A DNA stretch of 64,000 nucleotides from positions 434,001-498,000 of the forward strand of contig NZ_BCTQ01000001.1 of the NCBI RefSeq assembly GCF_001571365.1, written 5' to 3'. The notes beneath the pieces are model-generated. The model saw only the letters and a program-made list of their open reading frames with translations, was not told where the DNA came from and did no database searches. This DNA is from Achromobacter denitrificans NBRC 15125. GTDB taxonomy: Bacteria; Pseudomonadota; Gammaproteobacteria; Burkholderiales; Burkholderiaceae_B. How positions within the stretch are numbered: the first letter of the stretch is position 1; each line of letters opens with the position of its first letter. A program made the position numbers and the translations under genes. Positions 10,323 to 18,939 of the stretch are shown one piece after another.

Positions 10323-12482
10323 ATGGCCAAGATCGAAACCTCTACTTCCGGCGTCGGAGGCGGCGCCGTTCGCGCCGCGTCGAGCGGCGCCCCTGAACGC
10401 GCGTTCGGCATGTGGTCGAGCGCCCTGGTCGGCCCGGCCCTGCTGGATAGCCTGCGCAAGCTATCGCCCGCCGCCCAGTTGAAGAACCCCGTGATGTTCG
10501 TCGTCTACGTGGGCAGCATCCTGACGACCGCGCTGTGGGTCATCGCGCTGCGCGGCGCCGCGGAAGCCCCCGCCGGGTTCATCCTGGCGATCAGCATCTG
10601 GCTGTGGTTCACGGTGCTGTTCGCCAACTTCGCCGAGGCCCTGGCCGAAGGCCGCGGCAAACAGCAGGCCGCCGCCCTGCGCGGCCTGCGCACCACCGTG
10701 GACGCCCGCCTGCTCAAGGGCTTCCGCGACGACGACGCCGGCCAAGCGCAGCCGGCCGACTGGCGCGGCCGGGCCGTCAGCCAGCCGTCGGGCCTGCTGC
10801 GCCGGGGCGACGTGGTGCTGGTCGAGGCGGGCGAGACCATCCCCGGCGACGGCCAGGTCCTGGCCGGCGTCGCCTCGGTGGACGAAAGCGCCATCACCGG
10901 CGAATCCGCGCCAGTGATCCGCGAATCCGGCGGCGACTTTTCGTCCGTCACCGGCGGCACCCGGGTGCTGTCCGACTGGATCTTCGTGCGCATCGCCGCC
11001 GATCCCGGCGAGAGCTTCCTGGACCGCATGATCGCCATGGTGGAAGGCGCCAAGCGCCAGAAGACCCCGAACGAGCTCGCCCTCACCATCCTGCTGGTGG
11101 GGCTGACGGTGGTGTTCCTGCTGGTCGTCGTGACCCTGATGCCGTTCTCGATCTACGCGGTGGCCGCCGCCGGCGGCGGCGCCGCGGTCACCGTGACCGT
11201 GCTGGTCGCCCTGCTCGTCTGCCTGATTCCCACCACCATCGGCGGTTTGCTGTCGGCCATCGGCGTGGCGGGCATGAGCCGCATGATGGGCGCCAACGTC
11301 ATCGCCACCTCCGGCCGCGCCGTCGAAGCCGCCGGCGACGTGGACGTGCTGCTGTTGGACAAGACGGGCACCATCACCTTCGGCAACCGCCAGGCATCGG
11401 CCTTCCTGCCGGCGCCGGGCGTGTCGGCGCGCGAACTGGCCGACGCGGCCCGCCTCGCTTCGCTGGCCGACGAAACGCCCGAGGGCCGCAGCATCGTCGC
11501 CCTGGCCGACAAGACCCTGCACGCGCCGGCCGCGTCCCTGTCCGGCGCGGAGTTCGTGCCCTTCACCGCGCAGTCGCGCATGAGCGGCGTGAACGTGAAC
11601 GGCCGGATGATCCGCAAGGGCGCGGTCGACGCCGTCCAGGCCTGGCTGGGCGTCCAGGATTCAACGGTGCCCGCGCAAGCGCTGCAGCTGGCCGAGGACG
11701 TGGCCCGCCGCGGCAGCACGCCGCTGATGGTCAGCGACGGCGGCCGCGCGCTCGGCGTGGTCGAACTGAAGGACATCGTCAAGCCCGGCATCCAGGCGCG
11801 CTTCGCCGAACTGCGCCGCATGGGCATCAAGACCGTGATGATCACGGGCGACAACAAGCTCACCGCCGCCTCCATCGCCGCCGAGGCGGGGGTCGACGAT
11901 TTCCTGGCTCAAGCCACCCCGGAAGCCAAGCTCAAGCTCATCCGCGCCTACCAGGCAGAAGGCCGGCTGGTGGCGATGACGGGCGACGGCACCAATGATG
12001 CGCCCGCGCTCGCGCAGGCCGACGTGGCGGTGGCGATGAATTCGGGCACCCAGGCGGCCAAGGAGGCCGGCAACATGGTGGACCTGGACTCCAACCCCAC
12101 CAAGCTCATCGAGATCGTCGAGATCGGCAAGCAGATGCTGATGACCCGGGGCGCGCTCACCACTTTCAGCGTGGCCAACGACGTGGCCAAGTACTTCGCC
12201 ATCATCCCGGCCGCGTTCGCCACCGTCTATCCCCAGCTGAACGTGCTGAACGTGATGGGCCTGACCACGCCCTCCTCGGCCATCCTGTCGGCCGTGATCT
12301 TCAACGCGCTGATCATCGTCGTGCTGATTCCGCTTGCGCTCAAGGGCGTGCGCTACCGCCCGCTCGGCGCCTCGGTGCTGCTGCGCCGCAACCTGCTCAT
12401 CTACGGCCTGGGCGGCCTGCTGGTGCCCTTCGCCGGCATCAAGCTGGTCGACATGGTGCTGGCCGCGCTGGGCTGGATCTAG
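10323..12482 (+). CDS. kdpB: K(+)-transporting ATPase ATP-binding subunit KdpB
   Basis: A 719-residue P-type ATPase that energises potassium uptake. The phosphorylation site is Asp346 in DKTGTIT, the actuator motif TGES is at 192-195, and [11 protein letters not shown] closes the P domain. I chose the ATG beginning MAKIETS because AGGA lies six bases upstream. An in-frame ATG at 10281 overlaps the kdpA stop (ATGA) and would add 14 residues ([14 protein letters not shown]), but that segment looks like a remnant of an intergenic repeat. Total length is slightly above the usual 680-690 because of a Gly/Ala-rich N-terminus. Confidence 0.95.
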   Translation: MAKIETSTSGVGGGAVRAASSGAPERAFGMWSSALVGPALLDSLRKLSPAAQLKNPVMFVVYVGSILTTALWVIALRGAAEAPAGFILAISIWLWFTVLFANFAEALAEGRGKQQAAALRGLRTTVDARLLKGFRDDDAGQAQPADWRGRAVSQPSGLLRRGDVVLVEAGETIPGDGQVLAGVASVDESAITGESAPVIRESGGDFSSVTGGTRVLSDWIFVRIAADPGESFLDRMIAMVEGAKRQKTPNELALTILLVGLTVVFLLVVVTLMPFSIYAVAAAGGGAAVTVTVLVALLVCLIPTTIGGLLSAIGVAGMSRMMGANVIATSGRAVEAAGDVDVLLLDKTGTITFGNRQASAFLPAPGVSARELADAARLASLADETPEGRSIVALADKTLHAPAASLSGAEFVPFTAQSRMSGVNVNGRMIRKGAVDAVQAWLGVQDSTVPAQALQLAEDVARRGSTPLMVSDGGRALGVVELKDIVKPGIQARFAELRRMGIKTVMITGDNKLTAASIAAEAGVDDFLAQATPEAKLKLIRAYQAEGRLVAMTGDGTNDAPALAQADVAVAMNSGTQAAKEAGNMVDLDSNPTKLIEIVEIGKQMLMTRGALTTFSVANDVAKYFAIIPAAFATVYPQLNVLNVMGLTTPSSAILSAVIFNALIIVVLIPLALKGVRYRPLGASVLLRRNLLIYGLGGLLVPFAGIKLVDMVLAALGWI

Positions 12483-12510
12483 CCCCTTTCGCTTCCACAA
12501 GGAACCCGTC

Positions 12511-13119
12511 ATGAATCCCTCCGCTTCCTCGCCGCGCCAAGGCGGCATCCTGCGCCCGGCGCTCGTCGTCTTCGCCGCGCTGTCGCTGGTGACCGGCCTG
12601 GCCTATCCCTTCCTGACCTCCGGCATCGCGGCCGCCGTCTTCCCCCACGAGGCGGCCGGATCGCTCATCAAGCAGGGCGAGCGGCTCGTGGGCTCGGAAC
12701 TGATCGGCCAGGAATTCAGTTCGCCCGGCTACTTCTGGGGCCGCCCCTCCGCCACCGCGCCCATGCCGTACAACGCGGCCGGCTCCGGCGGCTCGAACCT
12801 CGGTCCGCGCAACCCGGCGCTGGCCGAGGCCATCCAGGCCCGCATCGCCGCGCTGAAGGCGGCCGATCCCGGCAATCCGCTCCCCGTGCCCGCGGAGCTG
12901 CTGACCGCGTCCGGCAGCGGGCTGGATCCGCACATCAGCCCGGCCGCGGCGGCCTACCAGGCGGCGCGGGTCGCGCGCGCCCGCCAGCTGCCGCGCGAGC
13001 AGGTGGACGCCCTGATCCGGGCCCACACGGACACGCCCTGGCTGGGCCTGCTGGGCGACCCGACGGTCAACGTGCTGACGCTGAACCTGGCGCTGGACCA
13101 ACTGCCCGCGGCGCGCTGA
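12511..13119 (+). CDS. kdpC: K(+)-transporting ATPase subunit KdpC
   Basis: 202 residues with one N-terminal membrane helix (about 13-35, [22 protein letters not shown]) and a periplasmic domain. Conserved KdpC signatures are [39 protein letters not shown] and the end [10 protein letters not shown]. KdpC acts as a chaperone-like subunit of the pump, raising its apparent ATP affinity. An AAGGA site precedes the ATG; 28 bp separate it from kdpB. Confidence 0.96.
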   Translation: MNPSASSPRQGGILRPALVVFAALSLVTGLAYPFLTSGIAAAVFPHEAAGSLIKQGERLVGSELIGQEFSSPGYFWGRPSATAPMPYNAAGSGGSNLGPRNPALAEAIQARIAALKAADPGNPLPVPAELLTASGSGLDPHISPAAAAYQAARVARARQLPREQVDALIRAHTDTPWLGLLGDPTVNVLTLNLALDQLPAAR

Positions 13120-13170
13120 TGTCGCGGCGTATAGTATTGCCAGCCGTTTCCTTCCACCTCTTGCGCGTTC

Positions 13171-15957
13171 ATGGCTGATATCGCTGGCGAGCGTCCCGAC
13201 CCCGACGCGCTCTTGAAAACCCTGGACGACGCCGCGCGGCAGGCGGTGCGCGGCAAGCTGCGCGTCTACTTCGGGTCCTCGGCCGGCGTGGGCAAGACCT
13301 ACGCCATGCTGGTGGCGGCCCGCGCGCAGGCCGCCCAGGGGATCGAGGTGCTCGCGGGCATCGTCGAAACGCACGGACGGCGCGAAACGGCCTCGCTGCT
13401 TGAAGGCCTGCCCGCGCTGCCGCTGAAGGAGGTCGCCTACCGCGGCCACCTTCTGAAGGAGTTCGACCTGGACGGCGCGCTGGCCCGACGCCCGGGCCTG
13501 GTGCTGGTCGATGAACTCGCGCATTCGAACGCGCCCGGCTCCCGCCACGCCAAGCGCTGGCAGGACATCCAGGAGCTACTCGCGGCCGGCATCGACGTCT
13601 GGACCACGCTCAACGTGCAGCACCTCGACAGCCTCAACGAGGCGGTGGGCAGCATCACCGGCGTACGGGTCTGGGAGACGGTGCCGGACGAGGTCTTCGA
13701 TTCGGCCGACGAAGTCATCCTGGTCGATCTTTCCGCCGACGAACTCTTGCGACGCCTGAAGGAAGGCAAGGTCTACCTGCCCGATCAGGCGCGCCACGCC
13801 ACGCGCAATTTCTTCCGCAAGGGCAATCTGATCGCCCTGAGGGAACTGGCGCTGCGCCGCACCGCGGACCACGTCGACGACGACGTGCAGGCCTATCGCC
13901 GCGATCGCGCCATCGAGTCCGTATGGCGCACGCGCGAGGCCGTGGTCGCCTGCATCGGCGCGGACGTGGACGCCGAATACGTCATCCGCAGCGCCCACCG
14001 GCTCAGCCAGCAGCTGGAATGCGATCTGCACGTCGTCACCATCGACACCCCGCGGGCCGCGCCCCCGCCCCCGTCCGAGCAGGAGCGCATGCAGCGCAGC
14101 CTGGCCCTGGCCGATTCGCTGGGCGCCCGCAGCGAAACGCTGGCGGGCGGCGACATGGTCGACGCGGTCGTGCGATACGTGCGCCGGCACAACATCACCA
14201 AGGCCATCCTTGGCCGGACCCGCGCTAGCGGCCTGCAGCGCCTGCGGCTCTCGCTGTCCGCCGTGCTGACGGCCGCCATCGCGCCGGGCTGGCTGTGGCG
14301 CCGCCACAGCTTCGCCGACATGCTCGCCGCAGGCTGCCCGGAAATCGACGTCATCCGGCTGGGCGCGCCTCCGCTACCCGCCAACCCCGCGCCGGGCCGC
14401 GATCCGCTCACGCTGGGACGCGGCGCCCGCCAGGCCGCCGACGAGCGCGGCTCCCGGCCGCTGGCGGGCTATGCCTGGGCCCTGTGCTATTGCGCGGCCG
14501 CCACGGCGCTCTCCGCGTTCGCCTTCCCCGCCCTGCACCAGACCAACATCGTCATGCTGTTCCTGCTGGCGGTGGTGGCCGTGGCCCTGCGCCATGGCCG
14601 CGGGCCCGCGGCGCTGGCGTCGGTCGTCAGCGTCGGGCTCTTCGATTTCTTCTTCGTGCAGCCGCTGGCGTCGTTTGCCGTATCGGACGTGCAATACCTG
14701 CTGACCTTCGGCGTGCTGCTGGGGGTGGGCCTGCTGATCGGGCAGCTCACCGCGGGCCTGCGCCTGCAGGCGCAGGCTTCGGTCAAGCGGGAAGCCGACG
14801 CGCGCAGCCTTTACGAATTCGCGCGCGAGCTCTCGTCCGCGCTGCAGCCCGAACAGATCGTCGCGCTGGCGGGCGCGTTCGTCCACGCCACCTTCGGCTC
14901 GCGTTGCGCGCTGTACATCCTGGGCATGGACGACAGGCTGAAGCTCGCCTCCCCGCCCGACGCGGACATGCCCGCGCTGGAGTCCGCCCTGGCGCAATGG
15001 GTCTACGATCACGGCCAGCCGGCGGGCGCGGGCACGGCCACGCTTTCCAACAGCAACCTGCTGTACCTGCCGCTGAAGGCGCCCATGCGGACCCGCGGCG
15101 TGCTGGCGCTGGCGGCGCCCCGCCGCAGCCTGTTCTCCCACCCCGATTCGCGCCGCCAGATCGAGGCCTACGCCACCCTCATCGCCATCGCGCTGGAACG
15201 CCTGCACTATGTGGAGGTCGCGCAGCAGGCCCTGGTCAGCATGGAATCGGAGAAGCTGCGCAACTCGCTGCTGGCCGCCGTCTCGCACGACCTGCGCACG
15301 CCGCTGACCAGCCTGGTCGGCATGACGGACACGCTGATGCGCCAGCAGGCGGCGCTGCCGCCCGACGTGCACGACACCCTGCGCGCCATGCGCGACCAGG
15401 CCCAGCGCATGCATGCGCTGGTGGCCAATCTGCTCGACATGGCGCGGCTGCAAAGCCGCGATACGCCGCTGCGCCTGGAGTGGCAGTCCATCGAGGAGCT
15501 GGTGGGGGCCGCGCTGGCCGACCTGCGCGAGCCGCTGGCCGCGCACCGCGTCACCGTGGACAGCCTGTCGGACCTGCCCCTGGTGGAATGCGACGGCGTG
15601 CTGATCGAACGGGTGCTGTGCAACCTGCTGGAAAACGCGGCCAAGTACACCCCGGCGGGCAGTTCGCTGCGCCTGAGCGCGGCCGTCCAGGACGGCGAAT
15701 TGCGCGTCGCCGTGGCCGACGACGGGCCGGGCGTGGAGCCCGGCGCGGAGCGCCGCATCTTCGAGAAATTCACGCGCGGCGACCGCGAGTCGGCCACGCC
15801 CGGCGTCGGCCTGGGCCTGGCCGTATGCGAGGCCATCGTCAGCGCCCACCGCGGACGGATCTGGGTCGAGCAGGCGCCCGGCCAGGAATCCGGGGCGCAG
15901 TTCGTCTTCACGCTTCCGCTGCGCACGCCGCCCCCCATTCAACCCGATCCTGCTTAA
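13171..15957 (+). CDS. kdpD: Potassium-responsive sensor histidine kinase KdpD
   Basis: 928 residues with the full KdpD layout. The N-terminal KdpD domain has Walker A GSSAGVGKT at 35-43. A universal-stress-protein-like domain covers about 250-375, four tightly packed membrane helices (DUF4118) lie at about 430-530, then come a GAF-like region and a HisKA domain with His706 in AVSHDLRTPLTS, and a HATPase_c domain (NLLENAAKYTP, DDGPGV, GVGLGLAVCEAIV). KdpD senses low potassium or turgor and phosphorylates KdpE. The gene follows kdpC by 51 bp and precedes kdpE by 11 bp, so the sensor is probably induced with the pump. Confidence 0.96.
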   Translation: MADIAGERPDPDALLKTLDDAARQAVRGKLRVYFGSSAGVGKTYAMLVAARAQAAQGIEVLAGIVETHGRRETASLLEGLPALPLKEVAYRGHLLKEFDLDGALARRPGLVLVDELAHSNAPGSRHAKRWQDIQELLAAGIDVWTTLNVQHLDSLNEAVGSITGVRVWETVPDEVFDSADEVILVDLSADELLRRLKEGKVYLPDQARHATRNFFRKGNLIALRELALRRTADHVDDDVQAYRRDRAIESVWRTREAVVACIGADVDAEYVIRSAHRLSQQLECDLHVVTIDTPRAAPPPPSEQERMQRSLALADSLGARSETLAGGDMVDAVVRYVRRHNITKAILGRTRASGLQRLRLSLSAVLTAAIAPGWLWRRHSFADMLAAGCPEIDVIRLGAPPLPANPAPGRDPLTLGRGARQAADERGSRPLAGYAWALCYCAAATALSAFAFPALHQTNIVMLFLLAVVAVALRHGRGPAALASVVSVGLFDFFFVQPLASFAVSDVQYLLTFGVLLGVGLLIGQLTAGLRLQAQASVKREADARSLYEFARELSSALQPEQIVALAGAFVHATFGSRCALYILGMDDRLKLASPPDADMPALESALAQWVYDHGQPAGAGTATLSNSNLLYLPLKAPMRTRGVLALAAPRRSLFSHPDSRRQIEAYATLIAIALERLHYVEVAQQALVSMESEKLRNSLLAAVSHDLRTPLTSLVGMTDTLMRQQAALPPDVHDTLRAMRDQAQRMHALVANLLDMARLQSRDTPLRLEWQSIEELVGAALADLREPLAAHRVTVDSLSDLPLVECDGVLIERVLCNLLENAAKYTPAGSSLRLSAAVQDGELRVAVADDGPGVEPGAERRIFEKFTRGDRESATPGVGLGLAVCEAIVSAHRGRIWVEQAPGQESGAQFVFTLPLRTPPPIQPDPA

Positions 15958-15968
15958 CGGCGCACCGC

Positions 15969-16661
15969 ATGTTCGATTACCAGCCTACCGTCCTGATCAT
16001 TGAAGACGACGCCAACATCCGGCGCTTCGTGCGCCACGCCCTGGAAAGCGAGGGCTGCGCGGTCCACGAGGCCGACACCGTCAAGCGCGGCCTGATCGAG
16101 GCCGGCACGCGGCAGCCGGACGCGGTGGTACTGGACCTGGGCCTGCCCGACGAGGACGGCATGACCCTGATCCGCGAACTGCGCGGCTGGACCGAAGTGC
16201 CGGTGCTGGTGTTGTCCGCTCGCACCGCAGAATCCGACAAGGTCGCCGCCCTGGATGCCGGCGCGGACGACTACCTGACCAAGCCCTTCGGGGTCAGCGA
16301 ACTGCTGGCGCGGCTGCGCGTGCTGCTGCGCCGCCATGCCAGGGGCGGCGCGGGAAACGCCTCGGAGATTTCGTTCGGCGACGTGCGCGTGGACTTCGCC
16401 CGGCGCGTGGTCGAGCGCGGCGGCCAGCACGTGCACCTGACGCCCATGGAATACCGGCTGCTGGCGGCCCTGCTGGCGCACCGCGGCAAGGTCATGACGC
16501 ACCGCGAGCTGCTGCGCGCCGTGTGGGGGCCGTCGCACGTGGAGAGCGTGCATTACCTGCGGATCTACATGGGCCATCTGCGCCAGAAGCTGGAGGTCGA
16601 TCCCGCGCAGCCGGTCTATCTGCTCACCGAGATCGGCGTGGGCTACCGCTACGCGGGCTGA
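15969..16661 (+). CDS. kdpE: Response regulator KdpE
   Basis: 230 residues: receiver domain with acidic pocket Glu12-Asp13-Asp14, phospho-acceptor Asp56 (VVLDLGLP) and the TKPFG lysine, then an OmpR/PhoB-type winged helix ending RQKLEVDPAQPVYLLTEIGVGYRY. It activates kdp transcription when phosphorylated by KdpD. OmpR-family regulators bind 11-bp-spaced direct repeats, and such repeats occur upstream of the kdp operon and of two transcription units immediately downstream of this gene. The start ATG begins MFDYQPTVLI; the upstream reading frame is not KdpE. Confidence 0.96.
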   Translation: MFDYQPTVLIIEDDANIRRFVRHALESEGCAVHEADTVKRGLIEAGTRQPDAVVLDLGLPDEDGMTLIRELRGWTEVPVLVLSARTAESDKVAALDAGADDYLTKPFGVSELLARLRVLLRRHARGGAGNASEISFGDVRVDFARRVVERGGQHVHLTPMEYRLLAALLAHRGKVMTHRELLRAVWGPSHVESVHYLRIYMGHLRQKLEVDPAQPVYLLTEIGVGYRYAG

Positions 16662-16684
16662 GCCAGGCCCCGCGCGGCCGCGCC

Positions 16685-16749
16685 TTGACGCCGCGTTTAC
16701 ACGCCCATCGCAAGTCTTGTCTCGGCCTTTATGCCGTTCCTCCTATTGT
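16685..16749 (+). promoter_or_regulatory. KdpE-type promoter of the TorF-like porin gene
   Basis: TTGACG-N5-TTTACA at 16685-16701, a second pair TTGTCT-N5-TTTATG at 16717-16733, and a -10-like TATTGT at 16744. The three elements sit at offsets 0/+11, +32/+43 and +59, identical to those before kdp. The downstream half TTTACACGCCC resembles the TTTACACCC end of the E. coli KdpE site. No -35 box is present. Confidence 0.5.
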
Positions 16750-16779
16750 TGCGATCCCGACCGACACTAGGAGTTCTTC

Positions 16780-17571
16780 ATGTCCCGCCCCACCCTGGCC
16801 GCCCTCGCGCTGCTGACCCTGGCCGCCGCGCAGGCCGGCGGCGCGCTCGCCGCGGATGCGCCCGCCGCCACGCCGGAAACCGAAGCGCCGGCCGAAGCGT
16901 CCGGCCAAGCGCTGACCGCCAACCTCACCCTGGCCAGCCAGTACCGCTATCGCGGCCTGATGCAAAGCAATGGCAAGCCCGCCGTCCAGGGCGGATTCGA
17001 TTTCACCCATGCCAGCGGCTTCTACCTGGGTAACTGGAACTCCAGCATCAGCTGGCTCAACGACGGCAACGACGCGGTCTCCGCGCCCGTGGAAATGGAT
17101 TTCTACGGCGGCTACAAGGGCCAGCTTGCCCCGAACGTGCCGGTCGACCTGGGCGTGCTGCAGTACTACTATCCCGGCGATTACCCGTCCGGCTACACCA
17201 GCCCCGACACCACCGAGCTGTACGCCGGCATCGGCTACGGCCCCTTGATGTTCAAGTATTCCATCGCCCTGACCAACCTGTTCGGCTTCGCGGACAGCAA
17301 GTACAGCCAGTACTTCGACCTGTCCGGCAATCTGGACACCGGCGTCTGGGGCCTGATCCTCAACGCGCATGTGGGCCGGCAGGCGGTGCGCAACGTGGAC
17401 GACGGCTCCTACACGGACTGGAAGCTCGGCGTGACCAAGGACTTCGGCCAGGGCCTGTCGGTATCGCTGGCCTACCTGGACACCAACGCCGACCGCGCCG
17501 TCTACACCAACACGCGCGGCCGCGACATGGGGCGCGCGACGGGCCTGCTGTCGCTGACCAAGACGTTCTGA
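16780..17571 (+). CDS. TorF-family putative porin (TIGR02001 type)
   Basis: 263 residues with a Sec signal peptide (cleavage near Ala25, ALA-A) and an outer-membrane beta-barrel pattern of alternating residues ending in a terminal Phe (SLTKTF), the usual BAM signal. The opening ANLTLASQYRYRGLMQS and the DFYGGYKG strand are typical of TIGR02001/TorF-family proteins, which are predicted channels of unknown cargo. It lies 118 bp after kdpE behind a promoter resembling that of kdp, so a role in outer-membrane permeability during potassium limitation is a reasonable inference. An AGGAG site precedes the ATG. Confidence 0.8.
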   Translation: MSRPTLAALALLTLAAAQAGGALAADAPAATPETEAPAEASGQALTANLTLASQYRYRGLMQSNGKPAVQGGFDFTHASGFYLGNWNSSISWLNDGNDAVSAPVEMDFYGGYKGQLAPNVPVDLGVLQYYYPGDYPSGYTSPDTTELYAGIGYGPLMFKYSIALTNLFGFADSKYSQYFDLSGNLDTGVWGLILNAHVGRQAVRNVDDGSYTDWKLGVTKDFGQGLSVSLAYLDTNADRAVYTNTRGRDMGRATGLLSLTKTF

Positions 17572-17583
17572 CGCCGCCCGGCG

Positions 17584-17648
17584 TTGACGCGCTTTTTACG
17601 CGTCCGCTCCACTTTTATCGGCAGGATTTACGGCGCGGTTCCTATAGT
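17584..17648 (+). promoter_or_regulatory. KdpE-type promoter of the 107-residue/DapA-like unit
   Basis: TTGACG-N5-TTTACG at 17584-17600, TATCGG-N5-TTTACG at 17616-17632 and a -10-like TATAGT at 17643. Offsets match those of the kdp and porin promoters exactly (0/+11, +32/+43, +59). It begins 13 bp after the porin stop, so this unit has its own promoter although it could also be read through from the porin gene. Confidence 0.5.
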
Positions 17649-17712
17649 GAAACCGTTATCAACCCACCGGACTCGCGGATCGCCGCAAGCGGCGCATCCG
17701 CCTCCCCCAGCC

Positions 17713-18036
17713 ATGATCCCTCGACAGGAACTCCGCCATTCCCCGCAGCCCGAATGCCGGCCCGCGCACCGCGCGCCCGCCCGGACGGGGCTGGTCGCGC
17801 TGACCATCAGGATAGACACGCTGGACGCCTTGAACGTGCGGCTGGCGCTGCACCGTGAACTGGGCTCCCGCATCGGCATCTACATCCTCTCGGTGGATCA
17901 CGCCCATGCGCAAAGCGTCCTGCAGCTGCAATGCGAGCGCGGCCAGCTCGACGCGCTGATGCACGCGGTGATGTCCGGCCTGCCCCGCGCGGAGTTCGGC
18001 GCGGTGCTCCCGGCGCATGCAATGGCGGCGCGATAA
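17713..18036 (+). CDS. Unrecognised 107-residue protein with an ACT/ferredoxin-like pattern
   Basis: Start at the ATG reading MIPRQELRHS. A basic, Pro-rich N-terminus (about 1-28) precedes a compact domain: strand LVALTIRI, helix LDALNVRLALHRELG, strand IGIYILSVD, strand SVLQLQCE, helix QLDALMHAVMSGL, edge AEFGAVL. This beta-alpha-beta-beta-alpha-beta order suits an ACT-like or ferredoxin-like fold, which often binds small ligands or mediates oligomerisation. I do not recognise the family. It is followed after 3 bp by the DapA-like gene, so both are surely co-transcribed. Confidence 0.65.
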   Translation: MIPRQELRHSPQPECRPAHRAPARTGLVALTIRIDTLDALNVRLALHRELGSRIGIYILSVDHAHAQSVLQLQCERGQLDALMHAVMSGLPRAEFGAVLPAHAMAAR

Positions 18037-18039
18037 GCC

Positions 18040-18939
18040 ATGGACATGCCGAGCAAGACCGCATTCGAAGGCATCTGGCTGCCCATGGTCACGCCCATGC
18101 GCGGCGGCCGGCTGGATCTCGACGCCGCGCAGGCGCTGGCGCGCTACTACCGCAATGCCGGACTGGCGGGCCTGGTGCTGTTCGGCTCGACCGGCGAAGG
18201 CAATCTGCTGAGCCTGCCGGAAAAGATCGAAATGATTGAGGCCATCGCGAGCGATCCGCACGCGCTGCCGCTGGTGTTCGGCGCGGGCGGCGTCGATACG
18301 CGCGGCGTGGCCGCGGCGATCCGGCGCCTGGACAAGTACCGCCCGGCCGGCTACCTGGTTCCCCCGCCCTACTACCTGGGCCCCGCTCAGGCCGGCATCC
18401 TGTGGCACTACCGGCAGATCGCATGGGCCACGGACCGCCCCATCATCCTCTACAACATCCCCAAGCGCGCCGGCGTCACGATGACGGTCGAGACGATGGA
18501 AGCGCTGGCCGCCCAGCCCAACTTCACCGCCGTGAAGGAATGCAATCCCTCGGTGCTGGCCGCGCTGAACGCGCGCGGCACGCTGACGGCGCTATGCGGC
18601 GAGGACCTTGCGCTGCCGGATCATTTCCTGGCAGGCGGGCGCGGCGCGATTCCGGCCGCCGCGCATCTCTTCCCCGACCGCCACGTGGAAATCATGCAGC
18701 TGGCCCGCGACGGCCACGCCGAGGCCGCGCGCGAGCTGTTCGAGCCCTTGCGCGGCCTGATCCGCCTGCTGTTCGCCGAGCCCAATCCCGCCCCGATCAA
18801 GCGCGCCCTCGCCCTGCAAGGCCTCATCGCCGACGAACTGCGCATGCCCATGACCAGCGCCAGCCGCGAACTGGGACAGCGCCTGCAGCGCGCGATGAAC
18901 GCGGTGCAGGACTCGCCTAGCCGGCTGCGGACAGCTTGA
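18040..18939 (+). CDS. DapA-family aldolase/lyase (dihydrodipicolinate synthase-like)
   Basis: 299 residues of the DHDPS/N-acetylneuraminate lyase TIM-barrel family. The pyruvate-binding motif GSTGE is at 49-53, the catalytic Tyr138 is in ILYNIPKR, and the Schiff-base Lys166 is in AVKECNP. All three key residues are present, so it should be an active class I aldolase. Whether it makes dihydrodipicolinate or cleaves a 2-keto acid cannot be decided; its place behind a kdp-like promoter rather than with lysine genes argues against the main biosynthetic DapA. The 3' end overlaps the convergent chemoreceptor gene by 23 bp. Confidence 0.85.
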   Translation: MDMPSKTAFEGIWLPMVTPMRGGRLDLDAAQALARYYRNAGLAGLVLFGSTGEGNLLSLPEKIEMIEAIASDPHALPLVFGAGGVDTRGVAAAIRRLDKYRPAGYLVPPPYYLGPAQAGILWHYRQIAWATDRPIILYNIPKRAGVTMTVETMEALAAQPNFTAVKECNPSVLAALNARGTLTALCGEDLALPDHFLAGGRGAIPAAAHLFPDRHVEIMQLARDGHAEAARELFEPLRGLIRLLFAEPNPAPIKRALALQGLIADELRMPMTSASRELGQRLQRAMNAVQDSPSRLRTA

